A stretch of DNA of 64,000 nt. Origin: Mycobacterium sp. 852002-40037_SCH5390672. Lineage in GTDB: Bacteria > Actinomycetota > Actinomycetes > Mycobacteriales > Mycobacteriaceae. How positions within the stretch are numbered: position 1 is the first letter of the stretch; each line of letters begins with the position of its first letter. The notes beneath the pieces are model-generated. The model searched no databases, was not told the origin of the DNA, and worked only from the letters and a program-made list of their open reading frames with translations. The stretch covers positions 34,375-98,374 of the forward strand of contig NZ_LZTA01000041.1 of NCBI RefSeq assembly GCF_001665875.1. The letters are read 5' to 3'. This document shows positions 17,840 through 27,161 of this stretch, piece by piece. The translations under genes and the position numbers were made by a program.

Positions 17840-17960
17840 TGTAGGTTCTCATTCCTTCGTGTCAAGTTTCGACGGTCTGACGTGGGTTAATGCAAATCGT
17901 CTCACGTCGCGTCATCTGGAATTTGTCTCGCTCGTGTCATTTTTTTGAGTGGTCAACTGG
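17840..17960 (+). repeat. Dispersed IS-terminus-like repeat, copy A
   Basis: Begins TGTAGGTTCTCATT and contains TCGTCTCAC, GTCATCTGGAATTTGTCTC and GTGTCATTT. The copy at 29048-29168 has the same order of blocks over about 120 bp. Repeated GTCAT-type blocks resemble the multiple binding sites at IS21-type ends. No transposase is nearby. Confidence 0.6.
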
Positions 17961-18017
17961 GGGAACCGCGCGGGCAATGTGGAATACAGAAGTTCGGCGC
18001 TACCAGCGAGTTGCTAC

Positions 18018-19478
18018 TCACCGCCTGTTGAGGCGGGTTGTGATGGTGCGGTAGGACCGTGGATTGATCGGAAGGACCCATTGTGAAGTGCGGGTGAGCG
18101 GTCCGATGTTGACGCCAAGGTCTGTCAGCATCTCATCGACGTTGTGGATGTTGAATCCCGCGATCACGGTGCCGTGCGCGTGATGGCCGCCGGTCCGCTG
18201 GTGCAGCCAGGCCAGTCGTGAGTCGATGTGGGCATCGCGTTCGGCTGGTGTGGGCAGATCGAGACGACCGGCGAGCAGGCTCGCGGTCCACAACGCACCT
18301 ATCTCGGCGCCGAGTGCACTAAGCATCGAGGAGTTGTAGCCAGCGAACGTCACTGCCTTGACCGTTGACGGGAGGATCTGCCGATACAACCGGAAGTTGC
18401 CGTGCTCGTCGGTGAGTTGTTGCTGCACGACCTTGTCGAAGAACGGGACGTGCTGACGAAAGCCGGTAGCACACAGGACAATATCTGCGTATTCCCGGAG
18501 GCCGGTCGACAGTTCTACGGCCGGGCCGTCCACGAGTCGGGTGATCTCGGTGTCGCGGTGCATGACGATCTGGCCGGCGGCGACCTTTTCGTAGAAGCCT
18601 TCAGTGACCAGGCCGGCTGTGCTCTGGGCGATGTCCTCGAACGGCCCGTCGGGCACGAGCCCGAGCTCTCGCAATCGCAGCTGCCGGGTGACCAGCGCCT
18701 GAATTAAATCGAAGGCCGCGTCCCGGAGCCGCCGGCCGCGACCGTTGTAGAACCGTTCGAACCAGTTAGGCTCGAGGTAATCGAAACCGGCCTCACCGAA
18801 TCTGGTCAACGCGAGGGCCTCAAAGTCGCCGAGCCAACGCACCCGGCGCGGGATTTTCCATAACAGTCGGCGCGCCAGAACCGTCGTGGATGCGGCGACA
18901 TCGCTGACTGCCTCGGCGACATCGCATGCCGACTTGCCGTAGCCGACGACGATGACGTGCTTGCCGTGCGCCTCGCGCAGGTCAAGGAACTCCGAGGTAT
19001 GACACACCCGGCCACCCGCAGCGCCGAAGGCGTCAGTGCCCGGATAGCGGGGCACCATGGGGCTGCTGAACACGCCGTTAGCAATCACAAGGTGATCACA
19101 GTGCACAGTCTCGGCGCGATGGCGCTCGCGGTGATGCACCCGTAGCGACCAGCCACGCCTAACTTGCTGGGCTGCAATAACTTCCGTGTTTAATTTGATC
19201 CGGTTACCGAAACCGAAGTACTCGACATAGTTCTGCAGGTAGGCCTGCATCTGCGCGCCGCTGGGCACACGCGGATAGCTAGCCGGCATCGGCAACTGCG
19301 AAAAGCGATAGATGCGTTTACTGTTCTGAGTGCGCAGTCCGGGGTATCGACGCGTTGCGCTCCACACCCCGCCGACATCAGGCGCTTGGTCGAATACGTC
19401 CACGTCATGGCCAGCGTCACGCAGCACCTTCGCATTGGCCAGGCCAGCGATCCCCGCCCCAACTATCGCAACCCGCAC
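18018..19478 (-). CDS. Flavin-containing monooxygenase (FMO/Baeyer-Villiger group)
   Basis: A 486-residue enzyme. The FAD motif VGAGIAGL is at the N-terminus, a second dinucleotide motif (VVGYGKSACD) near residue 180 binds NADPH, and HTSEFLDL sits in the region of the FMO fingerprint. ATGF near residue 350 is the usual FMO motif before the C-terminal domain. It should insert oxygen into an organic substrate or catalyse Baeyer-Villiger oxidation, but the substrate is unknown. It stands alone, between a repeat copy and the decayed HIT gene. Confidence 0.87.
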   Translation of the reverse strand: MRVAIVGAGIAGLANAKVLRDAGHDVDVFDQAPDVGGVWSATRRYPGLRTQNSKRIYRFSQLPMPASYPRVPSGAQMQAYLQNYVEYFGFGNRIKLNTEVIAAQQVRRGWSLRVHHRERHRAETVHCDHLVIANGVFSSPMVPRYPGTDAFGAAGGRVCHTSEFLDLREAHGKHVIVVGYGKSACDVAEAVSDVAASTTVLARRLLWKIPRRVRWLGDFEALALTRFGEAGFDYLEPNWFERFYNGRGRRLRDAAFDLIQALVTRQLRLRELGLVPDGPFEDIAQSTAGLVTEGFYEKVAAGQIVMHRDTEITRLVDGPAVELSTGLREYADIVLCATGFRQHVPFFDKVVQQQLTDEHGNFRLYRQILPSTVKAVTFAGYNSSMLSALGAEIGALWTASLLAGRLDLPTPAERDAHIDSRLAWLHQRTGGHHAHGTVIAGFNIHNVDEMLTDLGVNIGPLTRTSQWVLPINPRSYRTITTRLNRR

Positions 19479-19616
19479 CCAGACAGCCTGTCAAACCGGA
19501 CCGTCTGTTTCCAGAAAAACTAGATAGCGTCCCACTATCTATGCCCCCGGGTGCCTGTACCCATGGCGGGACCGCGCCACCGCCGCCTGAAACATCAGGC
19601 CTATCGCGAGCTAACA

Positions 19617-19917
19617 ATGCGAGAGTTATGTCTCGAATTATTCTGTGCGACACCGTCGTCGGTCGTATGGACGAGTCTTCGTGCGGTTGCTGAAATCGCC
19701 GTCAGCTTTCAGCATGTTCCAGATGCCTTGCATCTGACAGATGATGACGCCGTCGTTGCTGGCCGATTATTCGCCGTTGCGGGCAGACTGGCCCGCAAGA
19801 AGGGCATTGCCGACACCGGGTTTCGCTATCGGCAACACGGGCCCAGATGCGGATCAGACGGCCTTCCACTTCCACTTGCACTGTATTGGAGGACGCAAAC
19901 TGGGTAACGAATGCTGA
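19617..19917 (+). pseudogene. Degraded HIT-domain (histidine triad) gene
   Basis: The first frame gives DALHLTDDDAVVAGRLFAV and ARKKGIADTGFR, matching the middle of a HIT protein. The next expected block appears in another frame: GNTGPDADQTAFHFHLHCIG, ending GGRKLGNEC and a stop at 19917. The triad H-x-H-x-H is intact in sequence but lies beyond a frameshift near 19830. The N-terminal part is also poor (LELFCATPSSVVW). The gene is therefore broken. Confidence 0.7.
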
Positions 19918-20082
19918 GGCGCCGTTGCCCTCACGGGTAACGCACTGCGCTCGTTGCCCAGTTGATTACGGAGCCAATCTGGCCCTACGAGAATCGAGCG
20001 CCAAGACCGAGGTCCGCGGGCTTGTAGTCGCAGAATCACGGTCGGCGGACTGCTAGCAGCTGCGTCTTGCGTCCGCTGCCCC

Positions 20083-22287
20083 TCACATAGTGACGGAGTC
20101 AGACTGTCGTCGGCGGACAGCTTTTCGAGAAATTCGATCATGCAGAGCCAGAAGGGGTTTCGGTGCCCACCAGTTGATCCCGCCGAGCAGGGTCATCAGC
20201 GAGGGGACCAGCACGGCCCGGACCAGGGTGGCGTCGAGGAGGACGGCCAGGGCTGCCCCGAGACCGAGTTCTTTGACGAATACCAGGCGAGAGAGCAGCA
20301 ATGCGCACATCGACAGACACAGCAGGGCCGCCGCTGAGGTCACGATTCGGCCGGTGTGCTCGATGCCGGTCGCGACCGCTTGACGGTTGTCTTGACCGAG
20401 GTCGTGGGATTCTTTGATGCGTCCAAGCAGGAAAACGCCGTAGTCGGTGGACAAGCCGAACGCCACGGCGGCGAGCACGATCGGCGCGGTGGAGTCGAGC
20501 GCACCTTGCCCGCTGGCGCCTAGCAGACCAGCGAGATGGCCGTCCTGGAAGATGAACGCGACGCTGCCCAGGGCGGCACCGAGAGATAACGCGTTCATGA
20601 TGACAGCCTTGGCGGGCAACACGATTGATCTGGTCATGGCGAAAAGAACCATCACCGTAGCGGCCACCAGTATCACCCCGGCGAGGGGCAGGTGCTGGCG
20701 CAGACTGGTATTGAGCGCCAGCGCGTCGGCGGTCGGTCCGGTCAGCCGCACCTGATGCGGGAGACGCAGGTGCTCGATGCGATCGATGGTGTCACGTGAG
20801 GTGCTGGAGATCGGTTGGCCGGTAAGGGTAATGGGAATCAGCCAGCGTGTGCGATCGAGTATCTGCGGTTGGCCGACTGCCGCCACACCGGTAACCGTCC
20901 TAAGCGTGTTCGCGACCGTCGTGATGCTGGCCTGGGCCGCAGGAGGAGCGTCGATCACCAGTTGTTCCTGGTCGCTGATCGGGGCGGGAAAATCGCGGCT
21001 CATCACCTGGGCGACCTGCCCGGCGGAGACGTTGGCGGGCAGCGTGTCTGCGGTCAGCACGCTGGTAAACCGCACGCCAAGCAGTGGGGACGCCAGCACC
21101 AGCAACGCACCCGCCGCGAGGGCGGCAGAGACCGCAGGTCGGCGCATGACTGCCGAGGCAATCTGTCGCCACCGCGCCGCACTCGGATCCTCGCCGCCGC
21201 GCTGGGCCCGCCGCTGCCAGCGTGACGGGGCGAGAGACTCGATCCGTACGCCCAGGAGCGCCAATAACGCGGGCAGGATCACCCATGCAAATACCAGCGC
21301 CGAGGCGGTAACCAAGATGCCGGCAACGCCTATTGAGTGCAGCACCTCCTGCGGGAAGACCAGCAACCCCAGAAGCGCCGAAGCGATTGTCAACCCGGAG
21401 AACAGCACCGTGCGTCCGGAGGTGTTCATCGTGGCGTGGAGTGCTGCATTCTCATCACCGGTGTCGGCGAGATGTTCGCGGTAGCGCGAGATGATCAGCA
21501 GGCTGAAGTCAATCGATAGGCCTAGCCCCAGGGCGAACACCAGATTCAGTCCATAAACCGACATGACGGTGAACTCGACAAGGATGCGCAGGACAAGTAG
21601 CGCAAGCAACACCGACACCGCACCGCCGACCAACGCGACACCGGCGGCGACGACACCTCGGAACACGATAATCAGCAACAAAAACAGCAGCGGGAAAACG
21701 ATCAGCTCCGCGAAAGTCAGGTCACGTACGACCACATCGGCACCTTGAACGTTGGCGACCGTGGGTCCGCCTACCAGCACGTGGCCGGCTAGCAGCGGTT
21801 CGTCGTTGATCTGCCGCTCCAGCTCGGGGACCAGCTGTTTCTCCGCGATCGGCCCGACTCTGCCCAGAATCACGGTCTGGTGGCCGTCTCGTGCAATGAG
21901 CGCGGGATTGTTGGTGGAGTGGTAATCGACGACCTGCCGTACCTCGCTGCGATGGTGGAGCAAGTCGAGCGCGGCCCGCACTTCTGGCGGCGGGGCTAGG
22001 GTCGGATCGATCGCCTGGTCGGTGCGCACCAGCAAGACATAGCCTTGGTGGTAATCGATTCCGGTGCTCTGTTCGATCAACTGCCGTGCGTGGACGTTGC
22101 CTGCGGCCGGATCGTCCCAATCCGCCCACCCGCTGGTCAACCGCGCGTGCAGACCCAGGCTGACCATGGCGGCCGTGACCACCAAGACACCGGCAACAAG
22201 CAGCACGATCCGCCGTCGGCGGACCACCCAACATGTCCATCCAGGACCCCGCGCGGGCTGCTTGGGAATGGGTTTGTCACCAAACAT
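20083..22287 (-). CDS. MMPL-family RND exporter
   Basis: A 734-residue RND-type transporter with the MMPL topology: one helix near 25-45, a periplasmic loop to about 190, a five-helix block, a second loop (about 400-520) and a last membrane block. The first proton-relay position reads Asp260-Phe261 (GLSIDFSLLI) where Asp-Tyr is usual; the second half keeps Asp-Tyr (GLSTDYGVFLL). Short loops fit the smaller MMPL exporters rather than the lipid-exporting MmpL3/4/5. It is divergent from a TetR gene across a palindromic operator, typical of an inducible efflux pump. Confidence 0.9.
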   Translation of the reverse strand: MFGDKPIPKQPARGPGWTCWVVRRRRIVLLVAGVLVVTAAMVSLGLHARLTSGWADWDDPAAGNVHARQLIEQSTGIDYHQGYVLLVRTDQAIDPTLAPPPEVRAALDLLHHRSEVRQVVDYHSTNNPALIARDGHQTVILGRVGPIAEKQLVPELERQINDEPLLAGHVLVGGPTVANVQGADVVVRDLTFAELIVFPLLFLLLIIVFRGVVAAGVALVGGAVSVLLALLVLRILVEFTVMSVYGLNLVFALGLGLSIDFSLLIISRYREHLADTGDENAALHATMNTSGRTVLFSGLTIASALLGLLVFPQEVLHSIGVAGILVTASALVFAWVILPALLALLGVRIESLAPSRWQRRAQRGGEDPSAARWRQIASAVMRRPAVSAALAAGALLVLASPLLGVRFTSVLTADTLPANVSAGQVAQVMSRDFPAPISDQEQLVIDAPPAAQASITTVANTLRTVTGVAAVGQPQILDRTRWLIPITLTGQPISSTSRDTIDRIEHLRLPHQVRLTGPTADALALNTSLRQHLPLAGVILVAATVMVLFAMTRSIVLPAKAVIMNALSLGAALGSVAFIFQDGHLAGLLGASGQGALDSTAPIVLAAVAFGLSTDYGVFLLGRIKESHDLGQDNRQAVATGIEHTGRIVTSAAALLCLSMCALLLSRLVFVKELGLGAALAVLLDATLVRAVLVPSLMTLLGGINWWAPKPLLALHDRISRKAVRRRQSDSVTM

Positions 22288-22335
22288 CCGAGAGTTCCCT
22301 GCTTCGAGGCATCACCTGCATACCGTTGTACTTCC

Positions 22336-22352
22336 ACCGACTGATAGTCGGT
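22336..22352. promoter_or_regulatory. Palindromic operator between MMPL exporter and TetR
   Basis: ACCGACT-GAT-AGTCGGT is a perfect inverted repeat with 7-bp arms, 49 bp from the exporter start and 35 bp from the TetR start. Its place between divergent genes makes it the likely site through which the TetR protein controls both. Confidence 0.65.
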
Positions 22353-22386
22353 AAACGTCTTTTAGTTTTTCAGTAGCATCACGACT

Positions 22387-23013
22387 GTGACCGACGACGT
22401 CAAGCGCGGCAGACGTCAGATGTATGCCGAACTCACTCGAGCGGCGGTGCTCGAGGCCGCCAAGACGTTGTTTATCGCCGGCGGCTTCGAAGCGACCTCG
22501 ATCGACGACATCGCCCGGCTAGCGCAGTCCAGCAAGGGGGCGGTGTATCACCACTTCCGGGACAAGCGCGACATCTTCACCGAGGTCTATCGAGCCAGTC
22601 AACACGCAATCGTGGCCAAGGTCATCGACTCAATGACCAACCAACCCGGGCAACAGGAGCCGTGGGAGCGGGTCGAGGCCGGGACCCATCTATTTCTGCG
22701 CAGCTACGTCGACGACAACGACGCCCGGGCTCTGCTTGCGCAGGTGATGGGTGTCCTGGGCTGGGACGGGGTGCGGGCACTCGACGAAGAAATCGCGTTG
22801 CCTTTCTTGCGAGCCACCCTGCAAGACTTCGTGACCAAGGGGTACGCGCGCGCTGTCCCGATCGATGCCACCGTCGAAATCTTCTTCAGCGTCTTCTGCA
22901 ACGCCATCTTGTACATCGCTGCCGCCGCTGACCCCGACACAGCATCGCAGGAGGTCGAGAAAGTAATCGCGATAGCCTTGGAGGGGCTCAAAACTGCCGC
23001 CACCCGGGTCTGA
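22387..23013 (+). CDS. TetR-family regulator of the adjacent exporter
   Basis: A 208-residue regulator starting at a GTG. The DNA-binding domain covers about 15-60 (FEATSIDDIARLAQSSKGAV, then YHHFRDKRDIF), and the C-terminal domain is the helical ligand pocket. It is divergent from the MMPL gene, with the operator between them, so it is probably a local efflux repressor released by the exported compound. Confidence 0.9.
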   Translation: MTDDVKRGRRQMYAELTRAAVLEAAKTLFIAGGFEATSIDDIARLAQSSKGAVYHHFRDKRDIFTEVYRASQHAIVAKVIDSMTNQPGQQEPWERVEAGTHLFLRSYVDDNDARALLAQVMGVLGWDGVRALDEEIALPFLRATLQDFVTKGYARAVPIDATVEIFFSVFCNAILYIAAAADPDTASQEVEKVIAIALEGLKTAATRV

Positions 23014-23426
23014 AATCTGATGCAGCAGCAGTAGCCGCAGTACCCCTTCCTGGCGTCCGACGACAACACGTTCGTCATGCTGCGTCACCAGCGGGCCATC
23101 GGATCGGTAATGCCGCAGCAGTACAGCCACCCGCCGCTCAAGAGGAACAGCAGGCCTGATGGCGCTTCTACATTCTGTAATCTGCTGTCCGCTGGATGCG
23201 GCCAGATCGCCTGACATGGCGAAGTTCGGCACGAGCGGCTGGCGGATTATCGTGCTGGACGAGAACGGGGAGTGGGTAGTCGGCGAGCGAGATGCCGACT
23301 GGCCACCAGGGCGGCGGTGCCCCACCTTTCGCGAGACATGTTGCAGCGGAGTGGGCCTCTCGCATAGCTGCCCGAGCCTCGCGCGTACTACGACCAGCGC
23401 CGAGCGGTCGACGTTAGTGTGCAGAT
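23014..23426. other. Intergenic region between TetR and PucR-type genes
   Basis: About 410 bp. Open frames cross it on both strands, but none shows a family pattern or a good ribosome site. No strong palindrome was seen. Confidence 0.4.
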
Positions 23427-24668
23427 ATGGACGCGCTCGAGCCTGCTCACGGCGTGGTCGCTGGGCCGGGGATCGCTGCGTCTCTGCTGGCGAATGTGTC
23501 CAGCCTGGCCGACGACATGCTGAGGTATTTGGTCGAGCGGATACCGGAGGTCGCCGAGGATGCCGAGCTTCGCGGCCTGACCTTGGGATCGTGCTCGTCG
23601 AATCTCGAGGCAGCACTTTCGATGTTCCGTCATGGGATTGACGTCGCTGCTGCGGAGGCGCCGGTAACCGCGCTCGAACACGCGCGCGCGATGGCATCGC
23701 GGGGGCACAGCGTCGATGTGATGCTGCGGTTCTATCGGTTGGGTCATGAGTACTTCACCGAGACGCTTTCCGACTCTCTCACTGACTGGATCGAGGACCC
23801 TACTGTCGCGCTGAGGACGTTTATCGATCTCGAGCGGTTCGGGTTTAGATACATCGACCGCATCTCGAGTCTGGTGGCCGCCGAGTATGTCGCTGAGCTC
23901 GACCGGCGCCAGAACCAGGCAAGAGCTGAGCGCGACGACGTCGTGCGGGCGCTGCTCGCTGGCGAACGTGTCGACCTCGCCCGCGCCGAACGTGTGCTCA
24001 GCCACCGGCTCACCGGTGGGCAGATCGGTTTCGTGTGCTGGGTCGACGACCGCGGCGTCGACCTTGAGGGACTCGCTAGGCGGGTGGGTAGGTTTCTCGG
24101 AGCGGGTCACTCACTCGTCGTGGCGGATGGCCCACTCGCGGTGTGGGGTTGGGCGTCGATCACGGGGGACGTGAGGACTTCGCTCACTGGCATGGCGACG
24201 GAGTTTCCCGGCGAAGTCGAAAACGTGCACATTGCGGTGGGCTCGCCCCATCCGGGGGCTGCAGGCTTTCGCACCTCTCACCTCGAGGCTCTACGCACTC
24301 GCCGGGTCATTGAACTGTCTGGGCGCGCGGCGCCATCGATTACCGAGTTCAGCGAGGTTGCGTTGGTGGATGTCATCTCGCGGGACCTGGACGGGGCGAG
24401 AGCCTTCGTTGCCGCTCAGCTCGGCGATCTCGCGCGAGACGACGCCAAAGAGCGCGGTGAACGTGCCGCACTCCTGGCTGTTCTCGACGCGCAAGGGAGT
24501 CTGACGACCGCAGCACGCACCCTGGGAATCCACAAGAACACGGTCCTGCAGAGGGTGCGTCGCGCCGAAGAGCGCAGGGGCAGGCCCGCAACGATCAAGA
24601 TCGCTGAGCTGCACGCCGCCCTGCACGTGTGCGACGTGCTGGGGGCCTCGGTGTTGCTCGAGTCATAG
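23427..24668 (+). CDS. PucR/CdaR-type transcriptional regulator
   Basis: A 413-residue regulator. The N-terminal half is helical and of the RsbRD-like sensor type (LANVSSLADDMLRYLVERIP). A GGDEF-related middle follows, and the C-terminal PucR helix-turn-helix is TTAARTLGIHKNTVLQRVRR. This class often activates a neighbouring catabolic gene in response to its substrate. The fused desaturase-reductase begins 135 bp downstream in the same direction and is the natural target. Confidence 0.87.
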   Translation: MDALEPAHGVVAGPGIAASLLANVSSLADDMLRYLVERIPEVAEDAELRGLTLGSCSSNLEAALSMFRHGIDVAAAEAPVTALEHARAMASRGHSVDVMLRFYRLGHEYFTETLSDSLTDWIEDPTVALRTFIDLERFGFRYIDRISSLVAAEYVAELDRRQNQARAERDDVVRALLAGERVDLARAERVLSHRLTGGQIGFVCWVDDRGVDLEGLARRVGRFLGAGHSLVVADGPLAVWGWASITGDVRTSLTGMATEFPGEVENVHIAVGSPHPGAAGFRTSHLEALRTRRVIELSGRAAPSITEFSEVALVDVISRDLDGARAFVAAQLGDLARDDAKERGERAALLAVLDAQGSLTTAARTLGIHKNTVLQRVRRAEERRGRPATIKIAELHAALHVCDVLGASVLLES

Positions 24669-24803
24669 CCTTACTTACTGCAGCCCGAGCGCGCCGGGAT
24701 GTGCTCGCAGCACACCGGAGGGGGCTGGGAGGGCCTTGTTGGTCGATACCGTCCATTTGTACGTTTCGAGTCATCTCATCCCGAAGCGTGAAGGCGGAGT
24801 CCG

Positions 24804-26813
24804 ATGTCGACGACGACTCAACATTCCCAACCCCTAGCAACGGCCGCGCTGCAACCCCTGCCTGACCCAGGCGAGCAGGTTCCTAAGCTGTCCTGGCCGA
24901 TAGTCGGCATCTTCACGTGTGCGCTCGCGGTCTTCGGCGCGTCAACCTGGGCTGCCCTCACCGCCGCTTTGCCTTCGATCGCCACCATCGCCGCGAGCTC
25001 CGCAGCAATCTTCGTCCTGTTCACCGTGTTGCACGACGCCTCGCATTACTCGATCAGCTCACGTCGCTGGATCAACGTCGCCTTCGGTCGCGCGGCAATG
25101 TTCTTCGTCTCGCCTCTGATCTCATTCAAGTCGTTCGCGTTCATCCATATCGAACACCATCGCAACACCAATGACGGTGGGTCCGATCCCGATCACTTCG
25201 TCAGCGCCGCACCCTGGTGGCAGCTGCCCATCCGTTTTCCAGCGATGGACCTGCCATACATCAGTTTCTTGGTACGTAATCTCCGAAAGCGCCCGCGCGC
25301 CGAGGTTCTCGAAACGGCGACCTTGATGGCCTTCTCGGTGACCGTGATCGTGGCGTGCGCCTTCACCGGACATCTGTGGATGCTCGCGGTGATCTACCTG
25401 ATTCCCGAGCGGCTGGCGATGTTCGTGCTTGCGTGGTGGTTCGACTGGCTACCCCACCACAACCTGGAAGACACACAACGCGAGAACCGCTATCGCGCGA
25501 CCCGCAACCGCGTCGGCTCAGAGTGGATCCTGACTCCCCTACTCTTGTCCCAGAACTATCACCTGGTCCACCACTTACATCCCTCCATCCCCTTCTACCG
25601 CTACGTCGCGGCCTGGCGACGAAATGAGACCGCCTACCTCGAGCGCGAGTCGGCAATAAGCACCGTCTTCGGCCAGCAGCTCGACGCCGCGCAGTACCGC
25701 GAGTGGAAACGCCTCAACGGCAAACTAGCTGCACTGCTCCCAGTCCGAATGCCCCGTTCCTCCGCGGCAAGCCACGCCAGCACCCACCCGATCCCGGTCA
25801 AAAGCGTCGAGCCCCTGACACCAGACAGCGTCAAGGTCACTTTCGACGTTCCCGATCACCTCAGCGACCAGTTCCAATTCCAGGCGGGCCAACACCTGAC
25901 CGTTCAACACCGCATCGACGGACAGCAGGTGCGACGAAACTACTCGATCTGCGCCTCGGCCACATCGGCAGAACTGGCGATCGCAGTACGACACATCGCC
26001 GGCGGAACGTTCTCAACCTTCGCTGTCGAAACACTGCGAGCCGGTGACGTACTGGACCTGATGACGCCCACAGGTAGCTTCGGCGCACCCCTTGATCCAC
26101 TCGCTCGTCGCGACTATGTCGCAGTTGCGGCCGGGAGCGGCATCACGCCTGTCCTGTCGATCATGCGCACCACGATGGAGATCGAGACCGAGAGCCGCTT
26201 CACCCTCTTCTACGGCAACCGAACAGCAGACTCGACCATGTTCGCCACCGAACTCGATGAGCTCGAATTTCGATACGCAGACCGGTTACGCATCTTCCAC
26301 ATCCGCTCAGCCGAGGCATACCACCCCGCCTCTCTTCGCGGCCGCATCGACCTGGCGATGGTTCAACGGCTGCTCGCCAGCGACCTCACGTCGATCGACC
26401 GGTGGTACCTATGCGGCCCAAGCGATCTCGTCACGACGTTTCGCGACAACCTCGCATCCGAAGGAGTCCCGGCCGAGCGGATACACCTCGAACTGTTCCG
26501 CGGCATGAACCGACCCACACAGGTCGATGGCTACCCGGAGTCCGAAGTGACCATCACCCTGTCCGGCGCGGATCACACCGTCGAAATCGCCGCAGGTGAG
26601 ACCATCCTCGAATCCGCGCTGAAAAACAACATCGACGCACCGTATGCCTGTCTTGGCGGCGCGTGCGGCACGTGCAAAGCCAGGATCACAACGGGGGCAG
26701 TATCGATGGAGCAAAATTTTGCACTCAACACAGCCGAGATCGACGCCGGCTTCATACTCACCTGTCAATCTCATCCCACCACCCCAACCGTCGCAGTCGA
26801 TTACGACAGCTGA
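24804..26813 (+). CDS. Single-chain membrane desaturase/hydroxylase - ferredoxin reductase - [2Fe-2S] ferredoxin fusion
   Basis: A 669-residue self-sufficient di-iron oxygenase. Residues 30-310 form the membrane fatty-acid-desaturase domain, with histidine boxes HDASH (77-81), HIEHH (115-119) and HLVHH (253-257) and about four membrane helices. Residues 325-560 form the reductase: FAD motif RNYS (378-381), NAD-binding GSGITP (444-449) and CGPS (538-541). Residues 580-669 form a plant-type ferredoxin with cluster cysteines 616, 621, 624 and 654. Electrons can pass from NAD(P)H through FAD and the iron-sulfur cluster to the di-iron site in one chain. Such domains are usually separate. The substrate (fatty acid, carotenoid or another hydrocarbon) is unknown. 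GGAG precedes the ATG. Confidence 0.88.
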   Translation: MSTTTQHSQPLATAALQPLPDPGEQVPKLSWPIVGIFTCALAVFGASTWAALTAALPSIATIAASSAAIFVLFTVLHDASHYSISSRRWINVAFGRAAMFFVSPLISFKSFAFIHIEHHRNTNDGGSDPDHFVSAAPWWQLPIRFPAMDLPYISFLVRNLRKRPRAEVLETATLMAFSVTVIVACAFTGHLWMLAVIYLIPERLAMFVLAWWFDWLPHHNLEDTQRENRYRATRNRVGSEWILTPLLLSQNYHLVHHLHPSIPFYRYVAAWRRNETAYLERESAISTVFGQQLDAAQYREWKRLNGKLAALLPVRMPRSSAASHASTHPIPVKSVEPLTPDSVKVTFDVPDHLSDQFQFQAGQHLTVQHRIDGQQVRRNYSICASATSAELAIAVRHIAGGTFSTFAVETLRAGDVLDLMTPTGSFGAPLDPLARRDYVAVAAGSGITPVLSIMRTTMEIETESRFTLFYGNRTADSTMFATELDELEFRYADRLRIFHIRSAEAYHPASLRGRIDLAMVQRLLASDLTSIDRWYLCGPSDLVTTFRDNLASEGVPAERIHLELFRGMNRPTQVDGYPESEVTITLSGADHTVEIAAGETILESALKNNIDAPYACLGGACGTCKARITTGAVSMEQNFALNTAEIDAGFILTCQSHPTTPTVAVDYDS

Positions 26814-26972
26814 GCCAACACATGCCCGAGCTCCGCAAGAAGCCTGCACTCGCCTACCGGCGTTAGGCATGTTAATGCGTTGGAGGAATCATGAGCTCCG
26901 ATTACGCGGCTTCTCGCTGAGGCCCCCCGGCTGATCGGCGCCAAGGATCGCGGAGCCTAATTTCTGCGTCAC

Positions 26973-27010
26973 GAAGATGGGAATTCCGCCATCTTGGATG
27001 GGAACCTACA
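26973..27010 (-). repeat. Dispersed IS-terminus-like repeat (minus orientation)
   Basis: On the minus strand it reads TGTAGGTTCCCATCC then ATGGCGGAATTCCCATCTTC, nearly the same as the minus-strand copy at 48471-48510. It faces the next repeat head to head, with only 2-4 bp between the TGTAGG ends. Confidence 0.6.
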
Positions 27011-27012
27011 GC

Positions 27013-27120
27013 TGTGTAGGTCCTCAAAGTCGTTGGCGGATACCGGTGTTTCTCTCTGCACGTTCGCAGAATTCTCCTCGAATGGCGAACGAACTTTTAT
27101 CACCTTTTGTGGCGGATCCG
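27013..27120 (+). repeat. Dispersed IS-terminus-like repeat (plus orientation)
   Basis: Begins TGTGTAGGTCCTCA and ends with two motif copies, AATTCTCCTCGAATGGCGAA and TTATCACCTTTTGTGGCGGA (followed by TCC). The last 40 bp align with 36592-36628. It ends 41 bp before the start of the oxidoreductase gene, so it occupies that gene's promoter region. Confidence 0.6.
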
Positions 27121-27161
27121 GGACCCGCAGTCGTTGAGGGGGCGCGAGTACAGTAGCTCCG

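Noticed and set aside
23217..23350. Sequence MAKFGTSGWR resembling a phosphoglucomutase start
   Set aside because: Only eight residues match; the following sequence does not fit the family, and the frame runs into the PucR gene.
23388..24110. Minus-strand open frame opposite the PucR gene
   Set aside because: No family pattern, and it overlaps a well-supported regulator.
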